Part shown: in pieces, positions 12,830 to 25,900 of the stretch
Layout of the letters: every line of letters starts with the position of its first letter
Numbering within the stretch: position 1 is the stretch's first letter
NCBI GenBank assembly: GCA_030141605.1
Contig: JAQGDQ010000287.1
Location: 87,501 to 151,500, forward strand
Source: Tubiluchus corallicola
Lineage: Eukaryota; Priapulida; Priapulimorpha; Priapulimorphida; Tubiluchidae
Direction: 5' to 3'
DNA: 64,000 nucleotides
Made by a program: the position numbers and the translations under genes
The notes under the pieces: generated by a model
Told to the model about the DNA's origin: nothing
Seen by the model: only the letters and a program-made list of their open reading frames with translations
The model's database searches: none

Positions 12830-13689
12830 TTCAACAAACCGTTATTGTCGATTTATGCGCTTTGCAAATAAATTATCATTATCATTTATTATTGTTAATA
12901 AATTGTTCTGTGACATTATGTGTTGCTTTTGCAAATCCTAGCAAAACATTATCTACCAGATATAGCAAATGATCGCGGCATATGCTTGGACCTGCATTTC
13001 ATCAGCCTGCTTAGTAAATTGATGGGTGACCAGTGGGAAAAGTTCTGTGGGCAGTTTTATCCTCGCTTATCAACCAAATAAATGATATCGGCACTAATGC
13101 TCATTACCTTATTGGAGGATATAAACACTTCCAAGGGTGGCTGCTGGTTCAGCGTCTCATTTCGAAAGTCCAACCTCGATTCTGCACGGCCAAATTTTAT
13201 TTTTCTAAATTGACTGACAATTATTAAAATTACAAGAAAAAGTCATGAGAAAGGAAAAATACGAATGACAATGTCCACACACGGATAATACACCATTGTT
13301 CATAGCTCACATAAACCAGTATCATGATCAGACATTAACAATTTATTTTAATAAGGTACTATTCGTTATCGTTTTCTATTAATAACAGTGAAACAATCGC
13401 CAATGAATAGGCATAACGCTTTAATGTCAGCTTCAGATAGTTGCCTTATAGATGAAAACAGTGAATTATGGTTAGTGCTCTGTTTCATTATAACACATGC
13501 TGTAGTACAATGACAAAAAACGTGATCTTCGCTTTGAACACTTACTTTATCACATGGGCACACCAACATGTCCCTACGAGCTCACCTCCTTTTTCAATTA
13601 ACAAATTAATCATGAGATGATAATCTAGCTCTAGTATAAGCCAACCTAGTATATACAGTGACATTAATGCTTCATGGACGCGCACGCTA
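12830..13689. other. Intergenic, nothing recognised
   Basis: AT-rich unique-looking sequence, no supported gene. Confidence 0.55.
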
Positions 13690-13800
13690 TATTAATGAAA
13701 CGGCCCACAGCGAGTACTGAACCCCGGGATCACCTTTACCATCTATTTACATTTCTTGTGGCTTGAATGTGGGTCTCGGCATTAAGCTAATTAGCTTTGG
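13690..13800 (-). other. Possible tRNA-derived SINE fragment
   Basis: On the - strand: TTAGCTTAATGCCGAGAC (box-A-like) followed about 60 bases later by GGGGTTCAGTACTCGCTG (box-B-like). Shares the TACTCGCTG context with 6440-6530. Low-certainty call. Confidence 0.3.
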
Positions 13801-14339
13801 TGAGAACTACACATCATGGCTGTTCTGCTATGTACTTCGTTAAGTAATCTATATGTATGAGAAGAAATAGGGACTTCAACCCGAGAACAACGTGTGCACG
13901 TTCCAGGTTGTGAATTTGAATGTCAGTCACAGCATTTTCGCATAATATGTATAAAAACCTATTATTTTGTTTATGTGCAGACCATGCAGTTCAACAGTAA
14001 CCAGAATGCAAAAACTATATCGCAGTTATTGAACATAATAAATATAAAGCTATTGTTCAGCTGTCGTCTTAACTTTGTCATTTTTTTAGGATACTAGTCC
14101 GTCGACAGAGACTGGAACTGAGTAATGAATCAGGAGTCAGGACTGCTTAGCAGCTACGCGGTAGATACATAGATACTCTAGCAGCTTAGCATGCTGCCGC
14201 CATCTGTCCGTCGGTTATGAATTTTGGTACTGTGTTGGGTACAAAATTTTTAACTTCTATTTCTTGTTTCTAAAACGCAAACGTCTCCCTTACAAAAAAG
14301 GCTTTTAACTAACTGAATATATTGGGTCTGTACAACTAA

Positions 14340-14665
14340 TGTTAGATTTATATTCCGTCTCAGGATGTATGGAGCGGCATACAAGTTGTGAAATATTACA
14401 TCAGACGAGAAAAGTTAAAAGATTCGGAATACGAGTGTAAAATTTTTTTACATAACCAGTATCTCCAAAAAAATTACATGTGAACAGACTTTTGTATAAA
14501 AATTAGCAAGCCTACAGCATTCATCTTTGCAGACAGAAAGGCCAGGTTGGAATCGTCAAATTACGGAATGCATTCTATTTTATACAGGTACATTTGCATT
14601 ACTGGGTTTCTCAACCATACCCATTACTAACATCAGGGGGTCGGCCAAAATCTGCCTTTGTAACA
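14340..14665 (+). mobile_element. Dispersed element C, copy 1
   Basis: About 326 bases aligning along their length with 48373-48709 at roughly 80-85% by eye. Blocks include GCGGCATACAAGTT, GACGAGAAA.GTAAAA, CAGGTTGGAATCGTCAAATT and CAGGTACATTTGCATTACTG. It begins TGTTAG and ends GTAACA, matching the termini of the other copy. It is non-coding. Confidence 0.85.
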
Positions 14666-14775
14666 CTATACACGCGAAACACCAGAAAATGGAATACGTT
14701 TATCACGTATGAACTTTTCATTAATTAATTAATTCACTGTTTTAACTTCTATCTATTACAATAAAAAATTAATTT

Positions 14776-14897
14776 GACGATGACGACAACGACGATGATG
14801 ATGACGATGGTGATGTTGATGATGATAATAATAATAATAATAATACTGCTGATGATGATGACGACGACGACGACGATGATGATGACGATAATAATAA
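14776..14897. repeat. GAT/GAC/AAT triplet microsatellite
   Basis: Imperfect GAC, GAT and AAT triplets. The - strand frame gives an Ile/Val run, a repeat by-product. Confidence 0.9.
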
Positions 14898-16650
14898 TTT
14901 TCTGATCATGATTTATGATTTGTATTAAGTATGCATCAAAAGCCATAGCACCAAGCCCCCGGATAGAAGCTTGCTTTGTCTGTTCGTGGTGACAGTCACT
15001 ATTGTAACTTGTGAGCTGATGTTTGTCTCTATACAGTGAACGAAAAGTCATAAACGAATTATGGTTAACAGTAAACAGCGCGGAGTTAAAACCAGCAGTC
15101 GCCATGTAGTTTTATAACGGAGAGTTTCATAATAATAATAAATGCTCCTGCCGCCGGAACTGTAAGTTGTAAATACTGGTGTAAAAGTAGGAGAGCAACA
15201 AATTATGACAATTTCATTCATTTTTATTATGTTTCTGGCACGTACGTCTTTACTAAGACAAAGTTTAAAACGGCAGTCAACGGTCAATACATTTTTATCG
15301 GTACAATGAGTTGTATCAATTTTTACTCGGCGCCGTTACAATCATGTTTAAGTTTGCGAACAAGGAATGTTTATGACAAAGCATCTTAATTCGAAGAAAT
15401 CATAAACAGTTGCCAAATATTTACAACTCGAGATGGTATATGATTGTGTTCTCATTAGCATTTTTTATTCCACTAATAATTTACGGATATCAATGTTTGC
15501 TTAGTCTTAGAGTGAGTGATGTTACAACAGCATATCAGTGGATTCGACAATAGGCGTACTGACATTCCGAATTTCAATTAATTGCCGTAATTTTAACTGT
15601 TAGCAGACTGATGCGTTCGGGGGCTGGGTGTTCTATTGTATGCGCGCGGCACCTAGCGGACATACTTCGAATTTTGTGGATAGTCCATAAATTACTATCA
15701 ACTCATTTAGCAGAACTTAGCATTAGCTGTTTGCTTCTGTGTATAGGGCTTACAGATCTAACTATTAACGCTGGATTATTTTAATAGTCCCACGTATAAT
15801 TTGTAGCTTACAACAATGTCTATCACGCCAATTAGGATGAACAATTAACATTATTTTCATATTTATTAGTGCCAAGAATACATACATTACAGAAAACAAG
15901 ACATACATACAACTTCAATTTTGAAACATGGTGATGAAAAAAACAATTATTGATAAAATAAACATTATAAAATCACTCATGTTAGTCATTTTATTTATTT
16001 AATTATATCACTGTACAAAGCCTATGTGATGGCATTAGAGATAAAGCAGCTGCATTAGAGAAAAACTAGCTAAATTTGAACTCTGTTGAAACTAGTGGAG
16101 AATGTATACGTATTCGAACAGCGATAAAACAACTCCCCGTCCCAGTGTCTCGGAATTACCTAGTTATATTGCTATTAGCATAACAATGACGAGTGCTCAT
16201 TGTCAGCTTACATTGTCCCGAATGTATAAAAATAAAGATGCAGTTACTGTGCTAAAATGTAAATTTTATGTGCTGCACGAAATGATTTAAATGTTCTAAT
16301 TTTTAATTTAAACCTGTAGAATCTTAGCCAAACCTTATAATTATTCCACGCTGCCAGAAAGAAGACTAGACATGAGTAAAAGTTTTGGGTAAATAAATTT
16401 AAAAAAGTGATTACAGCAAATAAATGCAGTTTCTAAATTAAAATTAGTTTAATACTAATTCTTTTCTTTTTAGGTTTATGAGTTCACTGTACTATATACA
16501 TTTAAAAAAATCGAACCATCAACCATAACACGTGAATGTCAGAATCATATTTATTTTTCATTTCTTATTATATTTCTTTATTAGCTATAACCGGAAAAAA
16601 CGTCGAAGAGCTATAGAACGGTATAATAATGATGTAGTCTGATTTCCAGT
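14898..16650. other. Intergenic sequence upstream of the MXD gene
   Basis: About 1.75 kb with no supported gene. Confidence 0.55.
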
Positions 16651-16654
16651 AATT

Positions 16655-16773
16655 CACGTGCATTAGAAGCCCTGCACACGATGATGGGAACTGGCTGGTA
16701 CAGTAGGTACATTGATTAGGTCACGTGACTGAGCTACAGTGGAATATTGCGCGTGCGTCATAGCGGTCACGTG
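16655..16773. promoter_or_regulatory. Cluster of three CACGTG E-boxes upstream of MXD
   Basis: CACGTG occurs at 16655-16660, 16722-16727 (inside the 10-bp palindrome GTCACGTGAC) and 16768-16773 (inside GGTCACGTGG). The last is 96 bp before the ATG. These are the sites bound by MAX heterodimers with MYC or MXD, and also by USF and TFE-type factors. Position and clustering suggest promoter control, possibly autoregulation. This is inferred from motif position alone. Confidence 0.6.
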
Positions 16774-16868
16774 GGTCGTCGATTCCTAAACAAACGCGAA
16801 CACAAGATTATACTGGCGTGTAAAATTTTCCATTTTCTCCGTGGGTTTTCTCGCTTGTTGTTCAAAAT

Positions 16869-16923
16869 ATGAGCATAGCAGCCCTTTTACAAGCTGCAGA
16901 GTATTTAGAGAGGCGAGATAGAG
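16869..16923 (+). CDS. MXD: MXD coding exon 1 (SIN3-interaction helix)
   Basis: ATG at 16869, 18 codons plus one base, then donor GTAAGA. Encodes [18 protein letters not shown], the amphipathic helix that docks to the SIN3 PAH2 domain in this family. No upstream ATG in frame extends the match. Confidence 0.92.
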
Positions 16924-19900
16924 GTAAGAACTTTTAAAATATTTGATCACTTTTGAGAAAGTTGCTGTATTTCAGTTAGGGTGGTGCCACACGTTAACCC
17001 ATCAACTGAAAACAACAACAAGGCATGAGAGTTCACATGGCGGGCATCCATCTCAAACAGCTGATTCTGCACGTAGGCAGTTTTCAAATGTAAATTTTTC
17101 CTTCCCAGTTTATTGATTTGCTTTCACCGTTTTATGTCTAAGGCATTATTGAACACGAAAGTCATAGAAGTTAGATTTTGAAATATTCGCAGATGTTATT
17201 CTGGAATGAGGCCATGCCAGTGGCGTGTCATGATTTGGGCCATGCGTTGTTGGAACGTACAGTATGTATTTATAGGTGATGTGCGTATCAGCTTCTTGTG
17301 GGTCAATTGATGCTGGGTGAAACATTCTGATTTTTGGTGGACAACAGATGTTTGCAAAACACAGTAAAAATGTAATTCCTTTGTCTCAGTGGAACAATGA
17401 CCACGTAAACTTTGCCGCCATTTTTTACTAATTTTCATAATAAGCTATTATATAGCAGAGGATGCAAAATACTTGAAAGATAAATAAAGATAAAGGCAGT
17501 GACTATGGTTAAACATAGTAATTTAATTTCATGTAGCCTTAGGTTTAAAGGCGTGTGTATTTTCAGAATTTGATGAGCCTGAATAGACCCTGTGTTTGCA
17601 TTTTAATTAGGAAAAAACTCTAATTTTAGTTCGGAAATATAACTTCCATAAAGTTAAATTTCCAATTGTTGTGTAATGGACTATGAAGTCCAAAATAGAT
17701 TATCTTTTCAAACGTTCAACTCTTTACAAAATGGCCTGTACCATATTATCATGTTCCCTGCCTGCTTATAATCCATTTGCTAGAGTTATTTTTGTCCTAA
17801 CTGTAACCAGGTTTACATTGACCAGTGAAAGTTGAGTGTTGCCCAGATGTTAATGTGCTTAGCTTATATTAAAATGAATTCAACGTGATCATGCTTCAGT
17901 GAGAGAAATGATCTGTGTAAAAGTGAAAATATGAATTTCATAACTGAAAAATTTAGATTGAGTCGAGATACATGTAAGATTTCAATGGCATCGGCTGCTT
18001 ATATTTATCGTCATATTTTGACCAAATACACACCACATGTATGAGTTCATAACATAACGTAATGAAACTTTATTGGCCAAAAAAGTACACAATTCAAGCA
18101 TAGCTTTGGCGAAATCATAAAAAATGTGCATGATAAATATGTATTGCTAATACTGATTTGTAGTATGAAGCATCTGTCAGCTGAAGTTCAGTCAACAATA
18201 GAATGGTTTTAGGATAGTGTTGTCAGGAAATCTAGGTTTTAAGATTTTTCATGAAAGTAGTAAAATTTTTATTTGAAATGTGTAACAATAGGAACAAGCT
18301 CAATTTTTTAGTTGTAGCTTCCAAATTATGCCAATTCTAAACAGTCTGAAGTAGTGAATTGTTGTTGCAGTAGGTTACAGCTATGTTATAGGTATAATAG
18401 CACTTCAGTAAGGTTCCAGAAAACATTTTCATACATCTTTTTTTTAATGACAGGACCTGAAGAATATAATTATTCTGATGCTACTAGATAGAAGCTATAA
18501 AAACTCCAAAACCAATATTATTGGGCTGGTTGTTAATAACATCTATTGCTCAATAGATCAAGCAGCCATTTGGAATTGCTTCACTTTTCATAGTAACTAT
18601 CAACATTTAATGAAAAAATTTTCTAAATCCAATCCTAGTGTCAAGAGTACAGTTGCATCACTCCTTGGTCATCGGGTACCATTACTGAATTACATGTAGG
18701 CTAACTAGGCTTAGCGCTGTTCACATACAAAAAAGTGATAAGTTGAACCTTCATTTGCCTATCTAAGCCGAAGATTTCTTTGGTAGTCAGCTTTTAATAA
18801 TGGGTTGTACATAGCATTGTACAATTGTCCATTTGGTAATATATTGCAAAACTACATATATGTATCTGCTTATGTGGTAATGCAGTATTGACAAACAGAA
18901 CATTAGAAGGTTAGGGCAGTGTTGTCAGACTGTTTACAAAGACTTGTACCAGTTCAGGCACATTAAACATGCATAAAAGCTATGCAGTTATGTGAAATAA
19001 AAAATTAAAAATTCCAGCAACTTCATTCGTTTTGTGGTGTTCATGAAACTGGGTCCAAATCTTTTTGGTATTAAATATTTTTGATGTTATTAGCCCAAGT
19101 AAGAAGCATGTTGTTCTGTCATAGCAAAATGTGTGTAATAAAGCTCTCCGTACTGCATAAACATGACATGAGGTGCACAGGCGTGCTAGAATTATAAATT
19201 AGTCAAACTTTATATTTTTTTCAGAGTCAGAACATGGCTACGCATCACCGTTTCCTTTGCCAGAGGATCATATGGATCTGGTACGAAGATACCCGTACAG
19301 ACCGGTGAAGTCTTGGAAAACAGCCAATGACGGGAATTTAAAAAATAAAAATAATGCCAATCATGGGCTCAACGGCCCTAATATTACCAGGTGAGAATAT
19401 ATATTCATCTTTGATTAGTACTAACTGATTAAAGTTATGTGTGGTAAGTCGCCAGCTGGTATCATTTCCAGTGTTCATAAATTTAATCATAACATGTATA
19501 TACTCTATATATGTTTCATTAGCTAAATTTCCTATGTTGTTCAACTTCTGCAATGTTCGCAGTGTTGAATCTCTACTGAAAACATTTCTGTTTAAACTAG
19601 AATTTAACTTTCACTATTATAATATAGTTTTTAATGGTTTTACTTTTTTAGGTAAAACTTAACACTGGAAATCTTACATTTTGCACACCTTTGGTTTGTA
19701 ATCACATATATTTTATTCGTATACAACTGTTATATACAGCATTTTTAGATCATATTTTTGCACATGTAATGTTCTTTTTAGATCGATAATAAACAGTGAA
19801 TAAAAAACGAAAAAAACAGAAACCTTGTATGCTTGTTGTGATGATTCTAGATATGATTTGGTTTTGTGGTTGTTAACTGAGGTACTTGTTTGACTGGCCT

Positions 19901-22900
19901 AGTTTAGCTTGTACTGATTAAGGCTAGTCTCTTGCTTTGGAGTTTGTTGTTAGCTATGCGTGTATTATATAACCTCGTTTTCGCTTTTACTAGGTCAAGT
20001 CACAATGAGTTGGAGAAAAGTCGGTAAGTACCTCGGCTGTATCATAATATGATGGATTGTTAGTTGCGGTGATGTCCTAGCCTAGATTGTACCAATGATA
20101 TTTTCATGCCATCGCATAATGCAGTAATTATATCGTTCTTCGAGCGCCAGTTTGCCATTTTTCGTTCCATTTTAGAGCAGCTTGTTATCTGTACTTTACT
20201 ACTGTACGTGCTTTGCAGCTGTAGGGTATTTTCAAGTTTTTGTAGATGCAAATTTATAACTTTAATTTTTGCTTAATAATGTTAATGATAATAATAACAA
20301 TAATAGTTTCTTATGCGTGATACAGGGTACAGCATACAAATAAAACTGGCTGCAATCTTTTGCAGTTATTAAGCGAAATGTCGGGGCATAAGTAAGTTAA
20401 GTACATGTAAACAATGAAATTCAAGTCACTGGATAATATCTACTGATAAATTATGTACTTAACACTGTTTGTTTGCCATATTTTAAAAAATCAAGTGGTA
20501 GGTTAAGTTCTCCTTGTATTACGTTCAGGCTAACAAAATTCATGCAAAAAGTTGTAAATTAACTTGGTCGTGTTATTAGGCTTCTATAAAAAGAAAATGT
20601 TTTGTTAGATAACTGATCTGTAGATACGTAATTGTCATTTATATTTACCTACTTAAGTTTAATTAAGAGACTAAAGGTGTTAGAATGTAGTGAAATTAAG
20701 CACATTGCTTGTGGGGATGTGTGCACCTGTATTATGTGCACTGTACAACATATATCCGTACATGTTTTTAAATGGATGCTGCCAAGTTTTAATATTGCAT
20801 TTGTTGTGACAACCAATATCATCGTCAGCATGCGGTCATCGTAGGCAGTGTTGTCATTTAAAACATTTTTGAGTTTTTTCCTCCTTGACCGCTTTTGCTG
20901 TTTCGTGTTGCGTATTTGCATAGCTACAGTTTGTCTCCTTCGGGCTATTTTAGGTGGAGGTCGTATAATCATTTAAATGGCAGTTTTGCCTTTTCAAATA
21001 GCATCAGTGCTGCACTGTTTTCTTGGTCTTTAACGGGTCTTTTGACAGTAAAATCAAGCTTGTGAGATGTACGAAAAGTAAGAGTGGCCATAAAGAATAT
21101 TACCTCTCAATAGTAACTAGTTGTTACAAGTAATAATGGATAAAACATGGTTATTTTAATATATTTATGTTAAAATACTATGAATATTTGATTAAAGACT
21201 CTTAGAATCTAGAAAAGCTTTGAGAAGTTTGTGATAATTGCTAAGGTTTATTGTGTGGATCTACAATTCTGCATTGATTGATTGTCTATCTTTGTTCCTG
21301 TTACTTTTTCAAACCAATGAGTTTGGACATCGATCTATGGTCACTGGATTGCGTCATAGTATTTTTGACGTCTATCTCTTTCCACTGACAATCAAATGCA
21401 ATGCGTTTGTACAATATGTCTTACGAACTTGCACTGGGCATTACCTATAATTGTACTTGAGGTCACTGACAGTTTATCTCTTACAGGTATATTCAGTTGA
21501 GTTGCTGCTTGTTTCCAAACAGGTTAACTGCATTAATTGTTAAACAAATCAGCAAACAGTTTTCAATAGCCAAACAATCTATACGTTCTACATTAGCGCA
21601 AAAAAGTCCCACGAAATCCGTAGTTTGATTGTCGAAGAATTCTTTGCAAATTTGGTTCATTTTCCAGGAATTCTGTAATTTCTCTTCTATTTCTTATTCA
21701 CTTTTAACCCTTTACTAAATTGATGTTGTGATTTACATCTTTATATTAATTAGTTATACAGTTTAAACTTGTCACATCGCACAGTGAATGTTTAATAAGA
21801 TGTATCATCGTTTATATTATGGTATTCTGTTAATAATATTTTCTTGTGTGGACTGTTTTACCTTTCTCCAGGTCGATTTACATTTGCCAGCAGCAGGCTG
21901 CACTACTGGAGTTTGAACCACACGTATATATAATTCATTACATACATACGAAATTGTAGTGAGCCTGGTTGCATTTTGACACTGCAAATGACCTAGCAAA
22001 AATGAGCTGCCATGCTACCGAAATTGTACCAGAGAAAAGAAACAAATTATACTGGTATACCAAAATGAGCAATGATCCGTTTAGTAGCATGCAGACAGCA
22101 TGGAATTTCGACTGGATTTTTACTTTTTCCATTCATGTAGTTTTTCAAATATCGGTAATTAAGTTGAGCAAATTGACAGGTGTGAAGCAAAATCAGGAGA
22201 AATGATGATATGATAGATGATCTTCACAGTGATACATTATATTGTATGTTATGATTGCCTGAACTACGCGTTGAAAATGTAATTTTCAATCAATCAGAAT
22301 TACGTGCATGAGGGCGTCATTAGTTTCTGTTTGATGCTACGAGGAAATTATGCCATCCATTACAAACCACATACTTCAAGATTTTGCCAAAAAATGCACC
22401 ATTTTTCTTACATCTCTGGTTGAGCTTGATTTTGTTCTTATATAAAAGCTTGTCTGTTTTGCTCACTAAGTTGTCATTCTTGGTGGAAATCAAGCTTGCC
22501 TTCCTGTTGGCTTAGAGTCGTCTTTTTGTCCCAAGATTCACTGAAGAAATGATGCTGGGAAAGAAACAGTTTAACCAATTTTCTTGAGTTGTGTTTATTT
22601 ATTGTGTTTTGTGACTAAATCTTTCAGCCCTTTTGGCTAGATCCGTGCTGTATAGTTCATTTTGTTTGAGGCTTCTTGTAACTTGCCCTTTTTTACTAGT
22701 TCAGGTTGTCGTCTTGCCATTCTAAGATGGCTTTCTTGGTGGATTAATTATTTCTTTTCTTGAATCAAAAATTAATAGTGTCTTTCTGCTAGCTGATGCT
22801 TTATATTTTCTTGCACAATCAAGATTTTCCACTTGCTCGTTAACATTTTCCCATTTTCCTTAGTGCTAGATCAAGATTTTCTTCTTGCTTATTTGACACT

Positions 22901-25900
22901 TCATTTTTCACAGTGATGGATCAAGATTGCTTTTTGACAATAAAAATTGTATCAAACTTCTATCGTTGTTCGATCAAGCATTCTGTTACTGTTCATTATT
23001 TGCTAAGCTTGTCTATATGACTTGTTCAAGATTTGGCTTTTTGCTAGCTTACGTTCTTGCCCTCAATGGCAGAGATGTCGCTACTGTTGCAGCTTAGTAC
23101 AATCGATTCCCATGTTTAACAATACTGACTTTAATAAATTGGGTTACTTTGTAACTTTAAAATAGGTGACATTTTCTAGGAAATTGATCAACTCATTTAG
23201 GGGGTATTTTTCCCTCTGCTAATTTGCCGGGTACCACCATAGATTTCTGTTTTGGTGTGAAATTTGAGAAGTCATCTTGACCGCATTTCTGGTCAGACTC
23301 AACCTGCATACTTTCTTGCTGTAGTATCTGGCTTCAGTGTTGCCTAATTTTACTATATTTTCCGGTGTGATCACTTTCCATAGGAAGTTGTCTTGAGGGA
23401 TTATTATCACGTGAAGGTATGTTGTTTCTGAAATACAGACTTGACAGAAAAGTGGGGTTCTTCATACAGGCTAAGGTAACATACTAACATCCAAGAACTT
23501 TGATTGCTGATTTACTTTCGTCAAAAGCGAGACAAGAGAATTTTTTATTTACATGTTTATTTTGAAGCACTATTCAACGTAAAGGGAAGATTTATGATTA
23601 TACATATACATGTCCCGTTCTTGTCCCCGCGCAAAAGAATCTTAGTTTGATTGGTTCACCTCATACGAGATAGCATTTTCTTATCGGTGTTGAAGAAACA
23701 ATGTCGTGGTTACAGTATTACACGGAGCTTTCCCGGAAGTTTTTCCTGGATCCGGGAGAAAGTGTGACTCGTATAACCTGCGTCATTCCAGTCTCCTGGT
23801 TGCGCAACGCAGGTATGGCTGATCGTACTACGCCCACAGGTACACGCACAGGTATAGCAAGTATCTCACGCCCACAGGTTTTTTGGCAAAACACTTGCAC
23901 GACCTTTGATACTTGAGTAGAAGACACGCCCGTGAGCTTGTCCTTCGCCGCAGCGTGGCGTCGTCATCGCCATAATTGATTTTCTGTAATTAATATTCAT
24001 CAGCATTGTACAGTAGGCGCAGAGAAAAAACCGCTTCGATGCGCTCCGCCTAGTGGCCATTATTGTCATGAGCTGTTGTTTCGCTGGGAGATTTAAATTA
24101 TGCTTGCACATGCTGTACAATTGCTTTCAAGGTTAAAACAGACATAGTTATGATGCTTTAAGGTTATAGTGGCGGTTGTTGTAAACGTGTCATTTCATCA
24201 TCACGTGTTTAGCCTTGATATGCTGTGTTTGTTGACTGTAGCATTATCTGATGACTATAATGCTATAATGCTTAGACTAGAACTGTTACTTTATTGTTTA
24301 CAAGGGTATTTAATTATTACTAGTTTTTTGCACCTGAAGGTTTCTCGCATTATTAAGTAATGCACATATCCACAAGGTGAGATGAATAGCTGAGTTGTTT
24401 ACTGCGTATGTTTAAAAGCACAAGAAAACCCTTTACTTACATAAAGCTTAAAAAAATCCGTCTTGAAATTTTGAACCACTTACATCACTAACGCTGTATA
24501 AAACTTGAAAATTTTAAACTCCCGCGATGATGATCGTCAAGTGCAGCCATTTTAACGATGTCTTTTGAAACGAGTTTAGATAACATTGCGTAAAGTTTGA
24601 AAAAATAATCAGAGCATTCATAGTGCACGTTGCACTAATTTATCAAAATTTTAAATTACAGTGTCTTGTCAGTAAGATTAAAAGTACGTTTTTGTGTGAG
24701 ACAATGGTGCAAACTGGGTAGGTGAATCAGCGACGTTTTACCACTTGGTGGGAATTTTCTTTTCTGGTTATATAAGTGACTTGTAAGCCTTTCAAGCAGG
24801 TAATCGTAATGCTAAATAATATAACTTTGCGTGGAAAGTTTATTGGGACATAGTTTAACATTACCCAAGTTTCTTCCCTTTTAATGACCGAAGTTAAATA
24901 ATGCTAAGTCCCCTCAGTAAATGGATGGTTCACTTCACTTTTCATAATTCCCATGTTTCTCTCATTTACGAAGAGTGTATACGTGTCATCTGGAACGTGG
25001 CTGAAATGTCTTTCTCAGTGCAGCCTCTCATTTTCGTTAGATATCAGTCTCGCCACAAGCATTTATGTTAAGGCCTGCCATTGAGTGCTGGATTCCAGGT
25101 TGCAGAGTGCTGGACAGTACAACAAATGGGCACTGGCACACATGTCCAATGAACTCCACACAGATACCCATTATATACAGACTATGCTGTGACGTTGTGT
25201 ATAAAAGACAGTCTGTACATTAAGATATTCGTATATGTATACCGAATACGCTATATGATAAACTTGACACCGCGATAAATATAAACAATTTCCTTTCACG
25301 CTCATGTTTATAAACAAACAATATCCCATTTCTTTGCACTACGATCTACTACGTTGTTTACCCGCCGGGGAGCGTTAGATTTCTCAACATGTGGAGAGGT
25401 TAGCTAATGTTAATTAGCTGTTTACTAATAATTAGTGCCGGTTTTAGTGCTTGGCTTGACAGTGGTTCCCACGTCTCACTTTCGTGGCCTGTAGCTTACT
25501 GAATGATTAAAGAAATAGTGCCTTGGGAAATCAATTTACCATAAATCATTTTATCGTTGCGGTGAGTTCGTGTAAGAATTGTGTCATAATTTCTGGCTGT
25601 TCTGAACTTTTCGGCTGCACATTTTGAGCGTTCTTTATGCGTTTTGGCCGATAGGTCTCTATAAAAAAACTGGGTTCTGAACAATTTTGCCAACTCCTGC
25701 GTTGTTTAGCCATCCAGCAAGGTCAAACCATTGTTCTCTCGACCTATAAATCTTTTGTTGTGGGTTGTTGTCCATTTTGGCCAGTTTACAGCGCAGTGCA
25801 AACAGGAGGTTCATGCTAAGCTGGAAAGATTGCTCGCAAGCGTAGTTCAGTTCATGTCATCCTTAGCGAGTAGCGACCGTTGAACGGACGTTTCTTCCCT

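Noticed and set aside
23701-24120. GC-richer patch in MXD intron 3 as an alternative promoter or first exon
   Set aside because: No SID-like or other MXD-like peptide and no clear donor in frame with exon 4.
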